From Ornithomonoglobus_A sp045532455 (GTDB lineage: Bacteria; Bacillota; Clostridia; UBA1381): a DNA stretch of 29,322 bases. Under the pieces are notes generated by a model that saw nothing but the letters and a program-made list of their open reading frames with translations, was not told the DNA's origin and did not search any database. Below are positions 1 through 7,555 of the stretch, one piece after another (the first letter of the stretch is position 1; each line of letters begins with the position of its first letter). The stretch spans positions 1 to 29,322 of the forward strand of contig JAZSFX010000026.1 of the NCBI GenBank assembly GCA_045532455.1, written 5' to 3'. A program made the translations under genes and the position numbers.

Positions 1-44
1 TTAAAATAGATTGGGTAAAAGTGAAAAGTGAATAGGTAATAAGT

Positions 45-78
45 AAAAAATCCCCATTCTTGCGAATGGGGATTTTTT
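45..78 (-). terminator. Intrinsic terminator downstream of tRNA-Arg
   Basis: A perfect 15-bp inverted repeat (arms 45-59 and 64-78, 4-base loop) has a GC core of CCCC/GGGG flanked by A and T runs. Read on the minus strand it begins a few bases after the tRNA 3' end and ends in a run of six T, the classic intrinsic terminator form. Because both flanks are A/T runs it could also work in the other direction for anything entering from the left edge. Confidence 0.9.
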
Positions 79-80
79 TA

Positions 81-152
81 CACCCCCGACCGGAGTCGAA
101 CCGATGACTAATCCTTAGGAGGGACTTGTTATATCCACTTAACTACGAGGGC
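81..152 (-). tRNA. tRNA-Arg (anticodon CCU)
   Basis: The minus strand folds into a full cloverleaf of 72 nt without an encoded CCA. It has a 7-bp acceptor stem, a D stem GTTA/TAAC with a GG-containing loop, an anticodon stem AGTCC/GGATT around loop CTCCTAA (anticodon CCT at 117-119), a 4-nt variable loop, and a T stem ATCGG/CCGGT around TTCGACT. It reads AGG codons. The acceptor helix has two wobble pairs, including G1-U72 at the very end, which is slightly unusual. A terminator follows directly. The gene lies only about 6 nt after the hairpin that ends the sortase gene, so it is either served by read-through or has its own promoter inside the sortase 3' end. Confidence 0.93.
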
Positions 153-158
153 AAATAT

Positions 159-186
159 ATAGGGAAACAACTTGTTGTTTCCCTAT
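159..186 (-). terminator. Hairpin at the end of the sortase operon
   Basis: Perfect inverted repeat with 13-bp arms (159-171 and 174-186) and only two central bases. It covers the sortase stop codon (183-185). On the minus strand it is followed by ATATATTT, a weak U-rich tail, then the tRNA. It is likely a terminator or processing hairpin between the sortase mRNA and tRNA-Arg. Confidence 0.6.
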
Positions 187-932
187 TTTATTCTTTTAGC
201 AACAACAACCATTCTTTCGTTACTTGTTCCATACGAACAGGTAGATAAAGTTATAAGGCTGTCGCCATATAGTGCAGTTTCCGAAATATCATACAAGGAT
301 AGCTCTTTAACCGTTGAAACGTAATCATTAAACTCATCGGGAATATCAGTATCAATAAACTCGTGATACTTAAATTCCTTTGCACTGCCAACCTTGGTAT
401 TAAACACTGATATTATGGTGTATGTTCTATGCTCATACACCGAGTCGAAAACTATTGTTTTATGTTCATTAAAGAATTCTTCTTTTTTATATTTTAACAG
501 TGTTGCGAATATACTTCCATTGCGCATATTATGACCGTACACAATCAAGTTTGTGCTCGGCTTTGAAATATCGCATTGATAATCGAGAATGGGAAGACCA
601 CCCGATTGCTTGTCATTGTCAAAGTTATGGTTTAGGTAATATGAGTTATTATTCTGTTGCATAACGGGATAACTCAAATCTGTATCAGCAATACTTATCC
701 AACCAACCATATCACTGTTTTTATCGTGTAACTCAGTATAACATTTTAAACGTCCGTCAGGATTTTTTGTGTAGTTAAAAGCATTTTTGCGTTCGGTATT
801 TTCAGATGAGGTATCTTTTAAAACAATATTCTCAAGCGTATCAAGATGCTCTAAGGCTTTGTTTGAGTTATACGTATATATTACTAAATAAACAATACAT
901 ACAGATAGTATAACAGTCGAAACAAAAATCAA
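183..932 (-). CDS. srtB: Class B sortase
   Basis: Membrane-anchored transpeptidase that cuts a C-terminal sorting signal and attaches the protein to the cell wall. Visible: an N-terminal hydrophobic segment (about residues 2-20), the class B block GWISI..TDLSYPVMQ (78-92), catalytic His134 in YGHNM, catalytic Cys232 in TLSTC and Arg240 in NERMVVVAKR. The length of 249 aa is normal for SrtB. It lies 35 nt after a gene for an NPKTG-anchored protein, its obvious substrate, and shares that gene's promoter. The start is uncertain: there is no ATG. TTG at 932 is the first accepted start, with GAAGGA very close to it. A better Shine-Dalgarno (AGAGGA) lies upstream at the previous gene's stop codon, before in-frame ATT codons. 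A start there would add a basic YRTRR stretch before the membrane helix, fitting an N-in anchor. Confidence 0.9.
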   Translation of the reverse strand: MIFVSTVILSVCIVYLVIYTYNSNKALEHLDTLENIVLKDTSSENTERKNAFNYTKNPDGRLKCYTELHDKNSDMVGWISIADTDLSYPVMQQNNNSYYLNHNFDNDKQSGGLPILDYQCDISKPSTNLIVYGHNMRNGSIFATLLKYKKEEFFNEHKTIVFDSVYEHRTYTIISVFNTKVGSAKEFKYHEFIDTDIPDEFNDYVSTVKELSLYDISETALYGDSLITLSTCSYGTSNERMVVVAKRIK

Positions 933-967
933 AATCCTTCGTGTTCTATATGTTATAGGAATAATAA

Positions 968-1951
968 TCAGTCCTCTTTTCTTTTATAAAAAACACCAAA
1001 TAATATACCCGAAGCGGCGATTAATGCAAGTGCAACAACTGCGGTTAATGGCGCTTCATCGCCTGTTTTTGGATTGGCTTTTGACGGTGCTTTAGTGGCT
1101 ACGCTACCTGGTGTACCAAACTGTACCTTTGCATTTGCATCACCTGTAACAATAACAGTATCACCGCTATCTAACGAAACGGTTTTTCCGTTGCTTTCTT
1201 CAGGTTTCAGGTCGAATGTAATATTCTTTGAACCGTCTTTTGATGTTATATTACAAGATCCGCTTCCAAAAAGAACATATATACCCTTTGCAACTAAATT
1301 ATTTGCCTTGTCTGTTTTTTCGCCAATGTTTATTGTTATAATCTTTTCGGCAGGGGCAGGAGTTGCTTCAGGGGTTTCATTTGAGTTGCTGATAGAATTT
1401 ACTACACCTTCAATATCTGTATTAAATTCCAAAGACCATTTTATGTCCGATACGTTGTTTGCAAGATCAGCATACTTCATTCTATCGTTAGATGACATTC
1501 TTATGTTGAATAGCTGAATGTCATTCTCATTAGACTCGTTAAAAGTACCTAAAATCACACTTCTGCTATTAATACCTGTGTTTCTTGTTATATTATCTTC
1601 AAAAAGGATATTACCATCACGTGAAGAAATGCGTAAATCAATATAATCAATAGCGCTATAACCTGTATCGGCAGCCTTATCGTCTGCAATTTCCAATTTA
1701 AGAACTGCTATAACGGGTTTATCACTGTTGCTTTCTACACTAAGTTGTTGAATAACGTCCTTTGAGTCTGTGAGATTTGCTACCTCACTCATCAACGCGG
1801 TTATATCTTCGGAATACTTATCATCTGTATATGTACTTTCAACTGTATCTGCAACAGACGGTGTTGACACCTTAAAATCAGCCGCAAATACACACACATT
1901 GGCGCATAAAAGTAAAGATGCGGCCAAAAAAGATGAAATTAATTTCTTCAT
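968..1951 (-). CDS. NPKTG-anchored surface protein of unknown function
   Basis: Secreted, wall-anchored protein of 327 aa. It has a signal peptide (residues 1-24, MKKLISSF...VFAA), an N-terminal polar, probably beta-rich domain (about 25-180), a Thr/Ala/Pro linker (TPEATPAPAEK, 193-203), a second small domain (about 204-282), and a C-terminal sorting signal. The signal is NPKTG (293-297), a hydrophobic helix (about 302-321) and the basic tail KRKED. The NPxTG form matches class B rather than class A sortases, and a class B sortase is the next gene. I do not recognise the two extracellular domains. The ATG has an AGGAG ribosome binding site and follows a perfect consensus promoter, so strong expression is expected. 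This is probably a dedicated SrtB substrate. Confidence 0.85.
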   Translation of the reverse strand: MKKLISSFLAASLLLCANVCVFAADFKVSTPSVADTVESTYTDDKYSEDITALMSEVANLTDSKDVIQQLSVESNSDKPVIAVLKLEIADDKAADTGYSAIDYIDLRISSRDGNILFEDNITRNTGINSRSVILGTFNESNENDIQLFNIRMSSNDRMKYADLANNVSDIKWSLEFNTDIEGVVNSISNSNETPEATPAPAEKIITINIGEKTDKANNLVAKGIYVLFGSGSCNITSKDGSKNITFDLKPEESNGKTVSLDSGDTVIVTGDANAKVQFGTPGSVATKAPSKANPKTGDEAPLTAVVALALIAASGILFGVFYKRKED

Positions 1952-2013
1952 AAAAAATCGCTCCTGTTCAATAATTAAAATTACAATAATAAAATTTCTG
2001 TCTATAAACTAAA

Positions 2014-2042
2014 ATTATATCATAATTATTATGCTTTGTCAA
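2014..2042 (-). promoter_or_regulatory. Consensus sigma-A promoter for the NPKTG protein-sortase operon
   Basis: Minus-strand TTGACA (2037-2042), 17-base spacer, TATAAT (2014-2019): all 12 bases match consensus. The -35 box lies in one arm of an 8-bp inverted repeat (TTTGTCAA at 2035-2042, TTGACAAA at 2048-2055), which could be an operator or chance. Confidence 0.88.
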
Positions 2043-2061
2043 ATAAATTGACAAATATTTA

Positions 2062-2856
2062 TTACAAATTTCTGGATTTTTCTATGCACGCAGCAACTGC
2101 GTCCATAATTGCGCCTCTGAAACCGCTGTTTTCGAGTGATTCAACTGCACTGATGGTTGTACCGCCCGGTGAGCATACCATATCCTTTAGTTCGGCAGGA
2201 TGCTTGCCTGTTTCTAACACCATCTTTGCACTGCCCAAAACTGCTTGTGCAGCAAATTTATATGCCTGAGAGCGCGACATTCCACCCTTTACCGCTGCAT
2301 CTGCCATTGCTTCGATAAACATAAATACATATGCAGGTGATGAGCCACTTATGCCGGTAACAGTATCCATAAGGTTTTCGGGGATAATTTCTGCCTTGCC
2401 CATACTGTTGAAAATATCTAAGATACTTTTACATTCATTTTCCAACACATTTGCGTTTGGCGAAATACCTGACATTGCCTCTCCCACAAATGCCGGAGTG
2501 TTAGGCATAACTCTTACAAGTTTTATCCTCTTGCCAAATGCAGTTTCAATTTTTTGTATACCTTGTCCTGCAACAATAGAAACGATAATTGTATTTTCTC
2601 TCGTATAATCCTTAATTTCATCAATAACCCTGTACAATATGTTTGGCTTGATGGCAAGTATTAATATATCCGATTTCGAGGCAGTTACGGTGTTGTCTGT
2701 ATTAGTAGTAACTCCATATTGTTGCGATGCCTTTTTTAATCCCTCAACATTAATATCGCTTATTATAATATCATGGGGGACACAAATCTTGTTTTTAATT
2801 ATACCGTTTATTATGGCAGACCCCATATTTCCGTTGCCGATAAATCCGATTTTCAT
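2062..2856 (-). CDS. proC: Pyrroline-5-carboxylate reductase
   Basis: Last step of proline synthesis: NAD(P)H-dependent reduction of 1-pyrroline-5-carboxylate to L-proline in the cytoplasm. The 264-aa product starts with the Rossmann fingerprint GFIGNGNMGSA (residues 4-14). It carries the family's C-terminal signature: SGSSPAYVF followed by EAMADAAVKGGM, then PGGTTISAVESLE. The length is normal. Its ATG lies 2 nt after the aroK stop, with AGGTGA as ribosome binding site inside the aroK end, so it is translated as the third gene of aroE-aroK-proC. Pairing a proline gene with shikimate genes has no pathway logic and probably reflects local operon packing. Confidence 0.95.
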   Translation of the reverse strand: MKIGFIGNGNMGSAIINGIIKNKICVPHDIIISDINVEGLKKASQQYGVTTNTDNTVTASKSDILILAIKPNILYRVIDEIKDYTRENTIIVSIVAGQGIQKIETAFGKRIKLVRVMPNTPAFVGEAMSGISPNANVLENECKSILDIFNSMGKAEIIPENLMDTVTGISGSSPAYVFMFIEAMADAAVKGGMSRSQAYKFAAQAVLGSAKMVLETGKHPAELKDMVCSPGGTTISAVESLENSGFRGAIMDAVAACIEKSRNL

Positions 2857-2858
2857 TT

Positions 2859-3377
2859 TTATATCACCTGTCCTGTTCCTTTTAATTTTTCTATAATCAT
2901 TTGTGCGTGTTCTTCGGGTGAATTATCGTTAGAAACATTTATTTTGTAGTCACAATCGTCATAAAATGGCTTTCTGTAATTAAATCTTTCCCAAACTTCA
3001 TCTATCGATGCCTTATTCAAAAGGGGGCGTGTGGATGAGGCACGGGAGAGCCTTTCTTTAATTACCGAAAAATCTGCCGATAAATTAACAATTACTCCGC
3101 CATTTCGAAGATGTTCAAGATTTTCTTTTTTTAACACCATTCCACCGCCGGTTGATATTACGGTATTATTCAAAAGAGAAACCTCTTTTGCAATTTGAGT
3201 TTCCGAAGTTCTGAAATGTTCTTCACCGTATTTTGCAAAAATATCGTTAATTGAAATATTCTCTTTCTTTTCGATTAATTCATCAGTATCTACAAAAGTA
3301 TATCCGATTTTTTTGGCAAGAGCTTTACCTATTTTGGATTTACCAACTGCCATAAACCCTGTTAGTACAACATTCAT
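2859..3377 (-). CDS. aroK: Shikimate kinase
   Basis: Phosphorylates shikimate at the 3-OH with ATP, fifth step of the chorismate pathway. The 172-aa product has the P-loop GFMAVGKSKIG (residues 7-17), the substrate-binding DTDELIE and FRTSE segments, the glycine motif STGGGMV, and the lid with Arg in STRPLLN. It overlaps the aroE stop codon by the sequence ATGA (3374-3377), implying translational coupling with the previous enzyme of the same pathway. Confidence 0.95.
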   Translation of the reverse strand: MNVVLTGFMAVGKSKIGKALAKKIGYTFVDTDELIEKKENISINDIFAKYGEEHFRTSETQIAKEVSLLNNTVISTGGGMVLKKENLEHLRNGGVIVNLSADFSVIKERLSRASSTRPLLNKASIDEVWERFNYRKPFYDDCDYKINVSNDNSPEEHAQMIIEKLKGTGQVI

Positions 3378-4231
3378 CTGCCAAACACCTCTTTTTTAAT
3401 AGTGTCGGCAATGTCAGCATCAAGCTTAGTGCCGGTAAATAGCTCGTACGCCAATATGCCCTGATGAATTAACATTCCAAGTCCGTTTAAAATTTTTGCT
3501 CCGCGCTTTTCGCATTCTCGTAAGAAAAGTGTTTTATCGGGGTTGTATATCATATCCACAACACAAGTATTAGAATTTATAAAATCAAGATTATCTATGC
3601 AATCTATTGAGTCAATTGGCAGCATATCCTCTTGCGGACTCATTCCGGCAGAGGTTGTGTTTATTACAATATCAAAATTAAAAGTTTCAATTTCGGTTTT
3701 GATTTTGTAGAGAGTCTTTTCATAAATCATATCTGCAAGAATTTTTGCTTTTGTCGGAGTGCGGTTAACTACGGTTATAGATGACGGAGCTTCTTTAATT
3801 AATCTCATAATTGTAGGCTTTGCAACACCGCCCGAGCCTATTATTAATATATTTTTGTTATGTACATCCATACCTGCATTCACAAGTGAGACATAAAACC
3901 CTTCAGAGTCGGTATTATAGCCAATCAGCTTACCACGCTGATTTACAACAGTATTTACAGAACCTAAGAGCTTTGCGTCATCGGAAATTTCGTCAAGATA
4001 CTGCATAACGTTTATTTTATGTGGTGCAGTAACATTTATACCGCATATACCCATTGCACGTATACCGTCGAGCGTTGCTTTTAAGTTTTCGTCTTCAACC
4101 CTGAGTGCAGTATAAACATAGTTATCACCTGTTTTTGTGGCTATAAAGTTATGCATTTTTGGTGAAAAGCTATGCTCTACCGGATTACCAATAATGGCAA
4201 GAAGTCTGGTTGTTGCGTCTATATTTTTCAT
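3374..4231 (-). CDS. aroE: Shikimate dehydrogenase (NADP+)
   Basis: Reduces 3-dehydroshikimate to shikimate, the step before AroK. The 285-aa product shows the substrate site GNPVEHSFSPKMHN (15-28), the catalytic Lys segment INVTAPHK, GYNTDSEGF with the conserved Asp, and the nucleotide-binding loop IGSGGVAKP. It is the first gene of the aroE-aroK-proC operon, with a promoter at 4270-4298. The ATG at 4231 lacks a close ribosome binding site (GGAG is 14 nt upstream), so initiation may be weak. No better in-frame start is visible, because the TTG after GGAG runs into a stop. Confidence 0.95.
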   Translation of the reverse strand: MKNIDATTRLLAIIGNPVEHSFSPKMHNFIATKTGDNYVYTALRVEDENLKATLDGIRAMGICGINVTAPHKINVMQYLDEISDDAKLLGSVNTVVNQRGKLIGYNTDSEGFYVSLVNAGMDVHNKNILIIGSGGVAKPTIMRLIKEAPSSITVVNRTPTKAKILADMIYEKTLYKIKTEIETFNFDIVINTTSAGMSPQEDMLPIDSIDCIDNLDFINSNTCVVDMIYNPDKTLFLRECEKRGAKILNGLGMLIHQGILAYELFTGTKLDADIADTIKKEVFGR

Positions 4232-4269
4232 TACCGTATTTTCAACTCCGTATAAATTTATATAGTTAT

Positions 4270-4298
4270 AATATAATATATGTTTCCCGATTTGTCAA
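4270..4298 (-). promoter_or_regulatory. Sigma-A promoter for aroE-aroK-proC
   Basis: Minus-strand TTGACA (4293-4298), 17-base spacer, TATATT (4270-4275), about 40 bases upstream of the aroE start. Eleven of twelve positions match consensus. Confidence 0.75.
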
Positions 4299-4334
4299 TG
4301 TTTGCGGGGAATTTGTATTCGAAAAGTAACATAA

Positions 4335-4363
4335 AAACGATAATTTTTTAAAAATTATCGTTT
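4335..4363 (-). terminator. Terminator overlapping the sigK stop codon
   Basis: Inverted repeat AAACGATAAT (4335-4344) / ATTATCGTTT (4354-4363) with an A/T loop. On the minus strand it ends in TTTTT (4333-4337). The TAA stop of sigK (4348-4350) sits in the loop, so the last codons of the gene double as terminator stem. Confidence 0.65.
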
Positions 4364-5043
4364 CTTTTCATTTCACTATAAAGGCGTTTTAAACAACGTT
4401 TTTCAATTCTCGAAACATAGCTCCTGCTTATGCCTAATTCCTTTGCTATTTCCTTTTGTGTCTTTTTGCGTGTATTTGCTAAACCATAGCGCATTATCAT
4501 AATCTTTGCTTCTTTTTCGGTAAGCGCATTCCTTATGGCTTCGTAAAGCTGATTTGTTTCAATTTTAAGGCCTATTATTTCGCAAATATCCGCCTCATCG
4601 TTGGTGAGAATATCGGATAAAGTCATAGCGTTACCCTCTTTATCAGTGCCTATGCTTTCCTCCATAGAAACCTCGTTACTAAGGCGCTTTATGCTTCTTA
4701 AATACATTAATATCTCGTTCTCTATACAACGCGAAATATACGAAGAAAGTCGTATGCTTTTCTTCGAATTAAAGGTATTAATTCCCTTAATAAGCCCGAT
4801 TGTACCTATCGAAATTAAATCCTCGAGGTTTCTTTCATCGCTGTATTTTTTTGCAATATGTGCAACCAGACGTAAATTATGTTCAATTAAGATATGCTTT
4901 GCATCTTCATCGCCATCACTAAGCTCTTTTATGTACTTTTTTTCTTCGTCGGGGGATAGTGGCTTTGGAAAGGTACTGTTTCCCGACACATATCCCGTAA
5001 GGATAATAAACGCCTCAAAAATACTTGATAACAAATCAAACAT
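4348..5043 (-). CDS. sigK: Sporulation sigma factor SigK precursor (pro-sigma-K)
   Basis: Late mother-cell RNA polymerase sigma factor. The product contains sigma region 2 (IEHNLRLVAHIAKKY, LEDLISIGTIGLIKG, CIENEILMYLR) and region 4 with its helix-turn-helix (TQKEIAKELGISRSYVSRIEKR), all close to the known SigK pattern. I start it at ATG 5043 (231 aa), with AAGGAGTG 10 nt upstream. The GTG at 5055 lies inside that Shine-Dalgarno and is not credible. The first about 17 residues are hydrophobic (FDLLSSIFEAFIIL) and precede TGYVSGN, aligning with the Bacillus subtilis pro-sequence removed before YVKNN. It is therefore made as an inactive membrane-tethered precursor. The gene is intact, with no skin-type insertion. 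A SpoIVFB-like protease gene lies beyond comEC. Sigma-E is the main alternative family, but the PLSxxEEKKY and IGxDKEGN segments favour SigK. Confidence 0.92.
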   Translation of the reverse strand: MFDLLSSIFEAFIILTGYVSGNSTFPKPLSPDEEKKYIKELSDGDEDAKHILIEHNLRLVAHIAKKYSDERNLEDLISIGTIGLIKGINTFNSKKSIRLSSYISRCIENEILMYLRSIKRLSNEVSMEESIGTDKEGNAMTLSDILTNDEADICEIIGLKIETNQLYEAIRNALTEKEAKIMIMRYGLANTRKKTQKEIAKELGISRSYVSRIEKRCLKRLYSEMKRNDNF

Positions 5044-5072
5044 TATTAAAATCACTCCTTTTTATGTATCAA

Positions 5073-5100
5073 TATAATATGCAAATGGGGAGTGTTTTGT
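5073..5100 (-). promoter_or_regulatory. Possible sigma-K (or sigma-E) type promoter upstream of sigK
   Basis: Minus strand: AC (5099-5100), exactly 17 bases, then CATATTATA (5073-5081), which fits the known sigma-K form AC-N17-CATANNNTA. The -10 also resembles a sigma-E box. It lies about 30 bases upstream of the sigK start. The motif is short, so the match could be chance. Confidence 0.45.
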
Positions 5101-5114
5101 TACAAAAAAACAGT

Positions 5115-5135
5115 AAAAAATACAAGCCTGTATTT
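5115..5135 (-). terminator. Weak terminator of comEC
   Basis: Minus-strand stem AAATACA / TGTATTT with a 4-base loop (arms 5118-5124 and 5129-5135), extended into six T (complement of 5115-5120). The 7-bp stem overlaps the comEC stop codon. It is short, so partial read-through into sigK is plausible. Confidence 0.5.
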
Positions 5136-7428
5136 ATCGCATTGTTTTTATATGTTTTATGCCTGACCTTGTTATTATAAATGTTATATCGCCGTTAAGG
5201 TCTGTGCGCAGAATGTTTGTATTGCTTAAGTTTTTAATAACTTCCTCTCTTGGAAAACCGTATGGATTATCAGCACCAACACTGATTACGGAATACTTGG
5301 GCTTTACCTTCTCTATAAATTCCCTGCTCGTAGAAGTTGCAGACCCGTGATGTGCCACTTTTAATATGTCGGCTGCGATGTCTTTGTTTTCATTTATCAG
5401 GCCAAACTCTGCAATAGATGTTATATCACCTGTGAACAGACAACTTGTTTTTCCGTATGATAGCTTATATAAAACGGTTGTGTTATTTTCATCTTCGGTA
5501 AAAAGTGCAAGCTTTGTCGGAACTATTGCATCTATAACTATACCGTTACCAAGAGTGTATGACGAGTCTTTAGTTATATAGTTTATTTTCACGCCGTGTT
5601 TTTTGGCATTGCTTTCTATTGTTTTTCTCAGTTCATTTTCTTTAAGATAATCAGGCATATAAATTTGTTTTACATTCAGATTTTCTATACTTGCAATAAC
5701 ACCTTCTACGTGGTCTTTGTGATAATGGGAGATAAATATTGCGTCTATATTTGTTTTACCCTCGCGCCAGAAATACGGAACAAAAATCTCCTCGCCAATG
5801 TTGTAGTCTTCCTGATAATCCGAGCTTCCGCCACCGTCTATCAGGATATTTGTGCGGTATGGCACGCTGATTAATGCACCGTCGCCTTGCCCTACATTTA
5901 TAAAGGTTAATTGCAGTGTATATGAACTTATAATTTCAACAACAATCAGTATGCAGGATATTGCACAACCTATCGACAATGGAATTTTAAAACGTCGCTT
6001 GTTAAAATATAAATACAGTGCATATACAAAAAGATAAAAAGCTATTATGGTAAAGATATTCGGAATCTGCATAGTTGTATGTGAATGAGGCAGTTTGTCA
6101 ACGGTGTGTGCAATTTTTATGTAGATATTAAGTATAAAATCAACAACAGAGTAAAGTATGGGAGCAGTACCAAAAAGCTTTAGTATAATAAGTGTTATGG
6201 GCGCAAATATCAATACAACAACAGTTAAAGGAATAAATACGAGGGTAACGGGAAACTGATAGGTTGATACACCGCCAAAATAATAAGCACACAAAGGCAT
6301 TAAACCAATAGATAAAATAAAATTTGTGCCAATAGCTTGTCTTAGCTTTTTAACTTTTATATCCTTTAAGTTGTCATATAGTAATTCCCCAAAAGCGAAT
6401 ATGAGTATACTTGAAACAACACTTATTACAAAGCCGCCATTATATACCAATAACGGATTGGATATAAGTATTGCGGCTACAACAACGTATAAAATATCAA
6501 GCCTGTATACATATCCGAATCTGTATTTGAATAAATATGCAAGACCAACATATGCAGCACTTTTTATAAATATAGGGTTATAACTGTTAAGTACACCGTA
6601 TAGCAGAAGAATAAAAGTAATAATAACTATTCTGTATTTATTGTGAATAAATCCACGTGTCATCGAAATAAGTGAAAGAATAACCATTATGTGTAAAAAT
6701 GCAGGATACATACACCGTTTTATACCGGTTTTGGTTATAAGCTCATCAAAATCCTCAGAAAACAAATTCTTGTGTCCTGCAATCATTGCCGCAAGTATTG
6801 CGCCCTTATCACCGCCAAAATGTGAGGTTATTAAATTTATTGCAGAATTTCTTATTTTGTTAATGTATGAACGAAAACTCGCAGAGGTGAGATGAACACT
6901 GCTTTTGGTGGGATTTTCGCAATACATTGTGTACTGTATACCGTGTGATTTATAGTATAATTCAAAGTTAAAACTGTTCCCATTCTGATTTTGGGATATT
7001 CTTTTTAGTGTCCCTGTAGCATATATAACATCATCATAATTAAACTGCTGAGGAGTTGAAATAATAATGTTTTCGTTTGTTGGTGTTGCTTTGTTGTTAA
7101 ATTCCGTTAGTTGTACGTTTACGGTGTATCGGTAATTTTTAGTGTATTTGTTTGGAATTTCACATATTCTGCCATATACTGTAACCTCCTGGTTTTCAAA
7201 ATGTGAAAATTCACTTTGTAAATTAAGTGTATTGTTGCATAAGAATGTACCGAGTATAAAAAATACAAGCGCACAAAACAGAGGCAAATGGAATTTTCTC
7301 TTAAAAACAGACACACAAATAAAAACTCCCAATAAAACAAAAGTCAAGGCAAGTGCAATTATTATATTAAATTCTCCGCAGGTCAAAATGCCAGACAGTA
7401 AACCTATAAAAGAAAAAGGTATGAGCAT
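5134..7428 (-). CDS. comEC: ComEC/Rec2-family competence membrane protein
   Basis: Polytopic membrane protein of the family that forms the DNA uptake channel. The 764 aa comprise N-terminal helices (about 1-65), a soluble OB-like stretch (about 70-180), the competence membrane domain (about 200-500) and a C-terminal metallo-beta-lactamase domain (about 505-764). The last has NVGQGDG, HYHKDH (568-573), FTGD (665-668) and AHHGS (692-696), so a metal site is intact. The membrane domain is odd: the usual GxSHLLAxSGxH-like signature is replaced by GIKRCMYPAFLH (235-246), and the usual RA segment is FIKSA. The reading frame is unbroken, so this is divergence rather than a frameshift. The ATG has AAGGAG 7 nt upstream, and a sigma-A promoter lies at 7460-7488. 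Function in transformation is uncertain. Confidence 0.88.
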   Translation of the reverse strand: MLIPFSFIGLLSGILTCGEFNIIIALALTFVLLGVFICVSVFKRKFHLPLFCALVFFILGTFLCNNTLNLQSEFSHFENQEVTVYGRICEIPNKYTKNYRYTVNVQLTEFNNKATPTNENIIISTPQQFNYDDVIYATGTLKRISQNQNGNSFNFELYYKSHGIQYTMYCENPTKSSVHLTSASFRSYINKIRNSAINLITSHFGGDKGAILAAMIAGHKNLFSEDFDELITKTGIKRCMYPAFLHIMVILSLISMTRGFIHNKYRIVIITFILLLYGVLNSYNPIFIKSAAYVGLAYLFKYRFGYVYRLDILYVVVAAILISNPLLVYNGGFVISVVSSILIFAFGELLYDNLKDIKVKKLRQAIGTNFILSIGLMPLCAYYFGGVSTYQFPVTLVFIPLTVVVLIFAPITLIILKLFGTAPILYSVVDFILNIYIKIAHTVDKLPHSHTTMQIPNIFTIIAFYLFVYALYLYFNKRRFKIPLSIGCAISCILIVVEIISSYTLQLTFINVGQGDGALISVPYRTNILIDGGGSSDYQEDYNIGEEIFVPYFWREGKTNIDAIFISHYHKDHVEGVIASIENLNVKQIYMPDYLKENELRKTIESNAKKHGVKINYITKDSSYTLGNGIVIDAIVPTKLALFTEDENNTTVLYKLSYGKTSCLFTGDITSIAEFGLINENKDIAADILKVAHHGSATSTSREFIEKVKPKYSVISVGADNPYGFPREEVIKNLSNTNILRTDLNGDITFIITRSGIKHIKTMR

Positions 7429-7459
7429 AGTGTATCTCCTTAAAATTTATACATAATGT

Positions 7460-7488
7460 AGTATACCATTAATTACTCTTAAAATCAA
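7460..7488 (-). promoter_or_regulatory. Sigma-A promoter for comEC
   Basis: Minus-strand TTGATT (7483-7488), 17-base spacer, TATACT (7460-7465), about 30 bases upstream of the comEC ATG. It lies in the divergent gap shared with the SpoIVFB-like gene. Confidence 0.65.
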
Positions 7489-7555
7489 TAAAAATCTGAA
7501 TTTTTACCCAATATAAAACATAAGTATAATAAAACGATAAAATGAGGTAATTTAA

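Noticed and set aside
1074..2012. Plus-strand open frames opposite the NPKTG protein gene
   Set aside because: They lie antisense to a clear signal-peptide and sorting-signal gene, have no ribosome binding site and no recognisable domain.
4348..5055. Skin-like interruption or frameshift in sigK
   Set aside because: The frame is continuous through regions 2 and 4 with normal length.
5043..5055. GTG 5055 as the sigK start
   Set aside because: It lies inside the AAGGAGTG ribosome binding site that serves ATG 5043.
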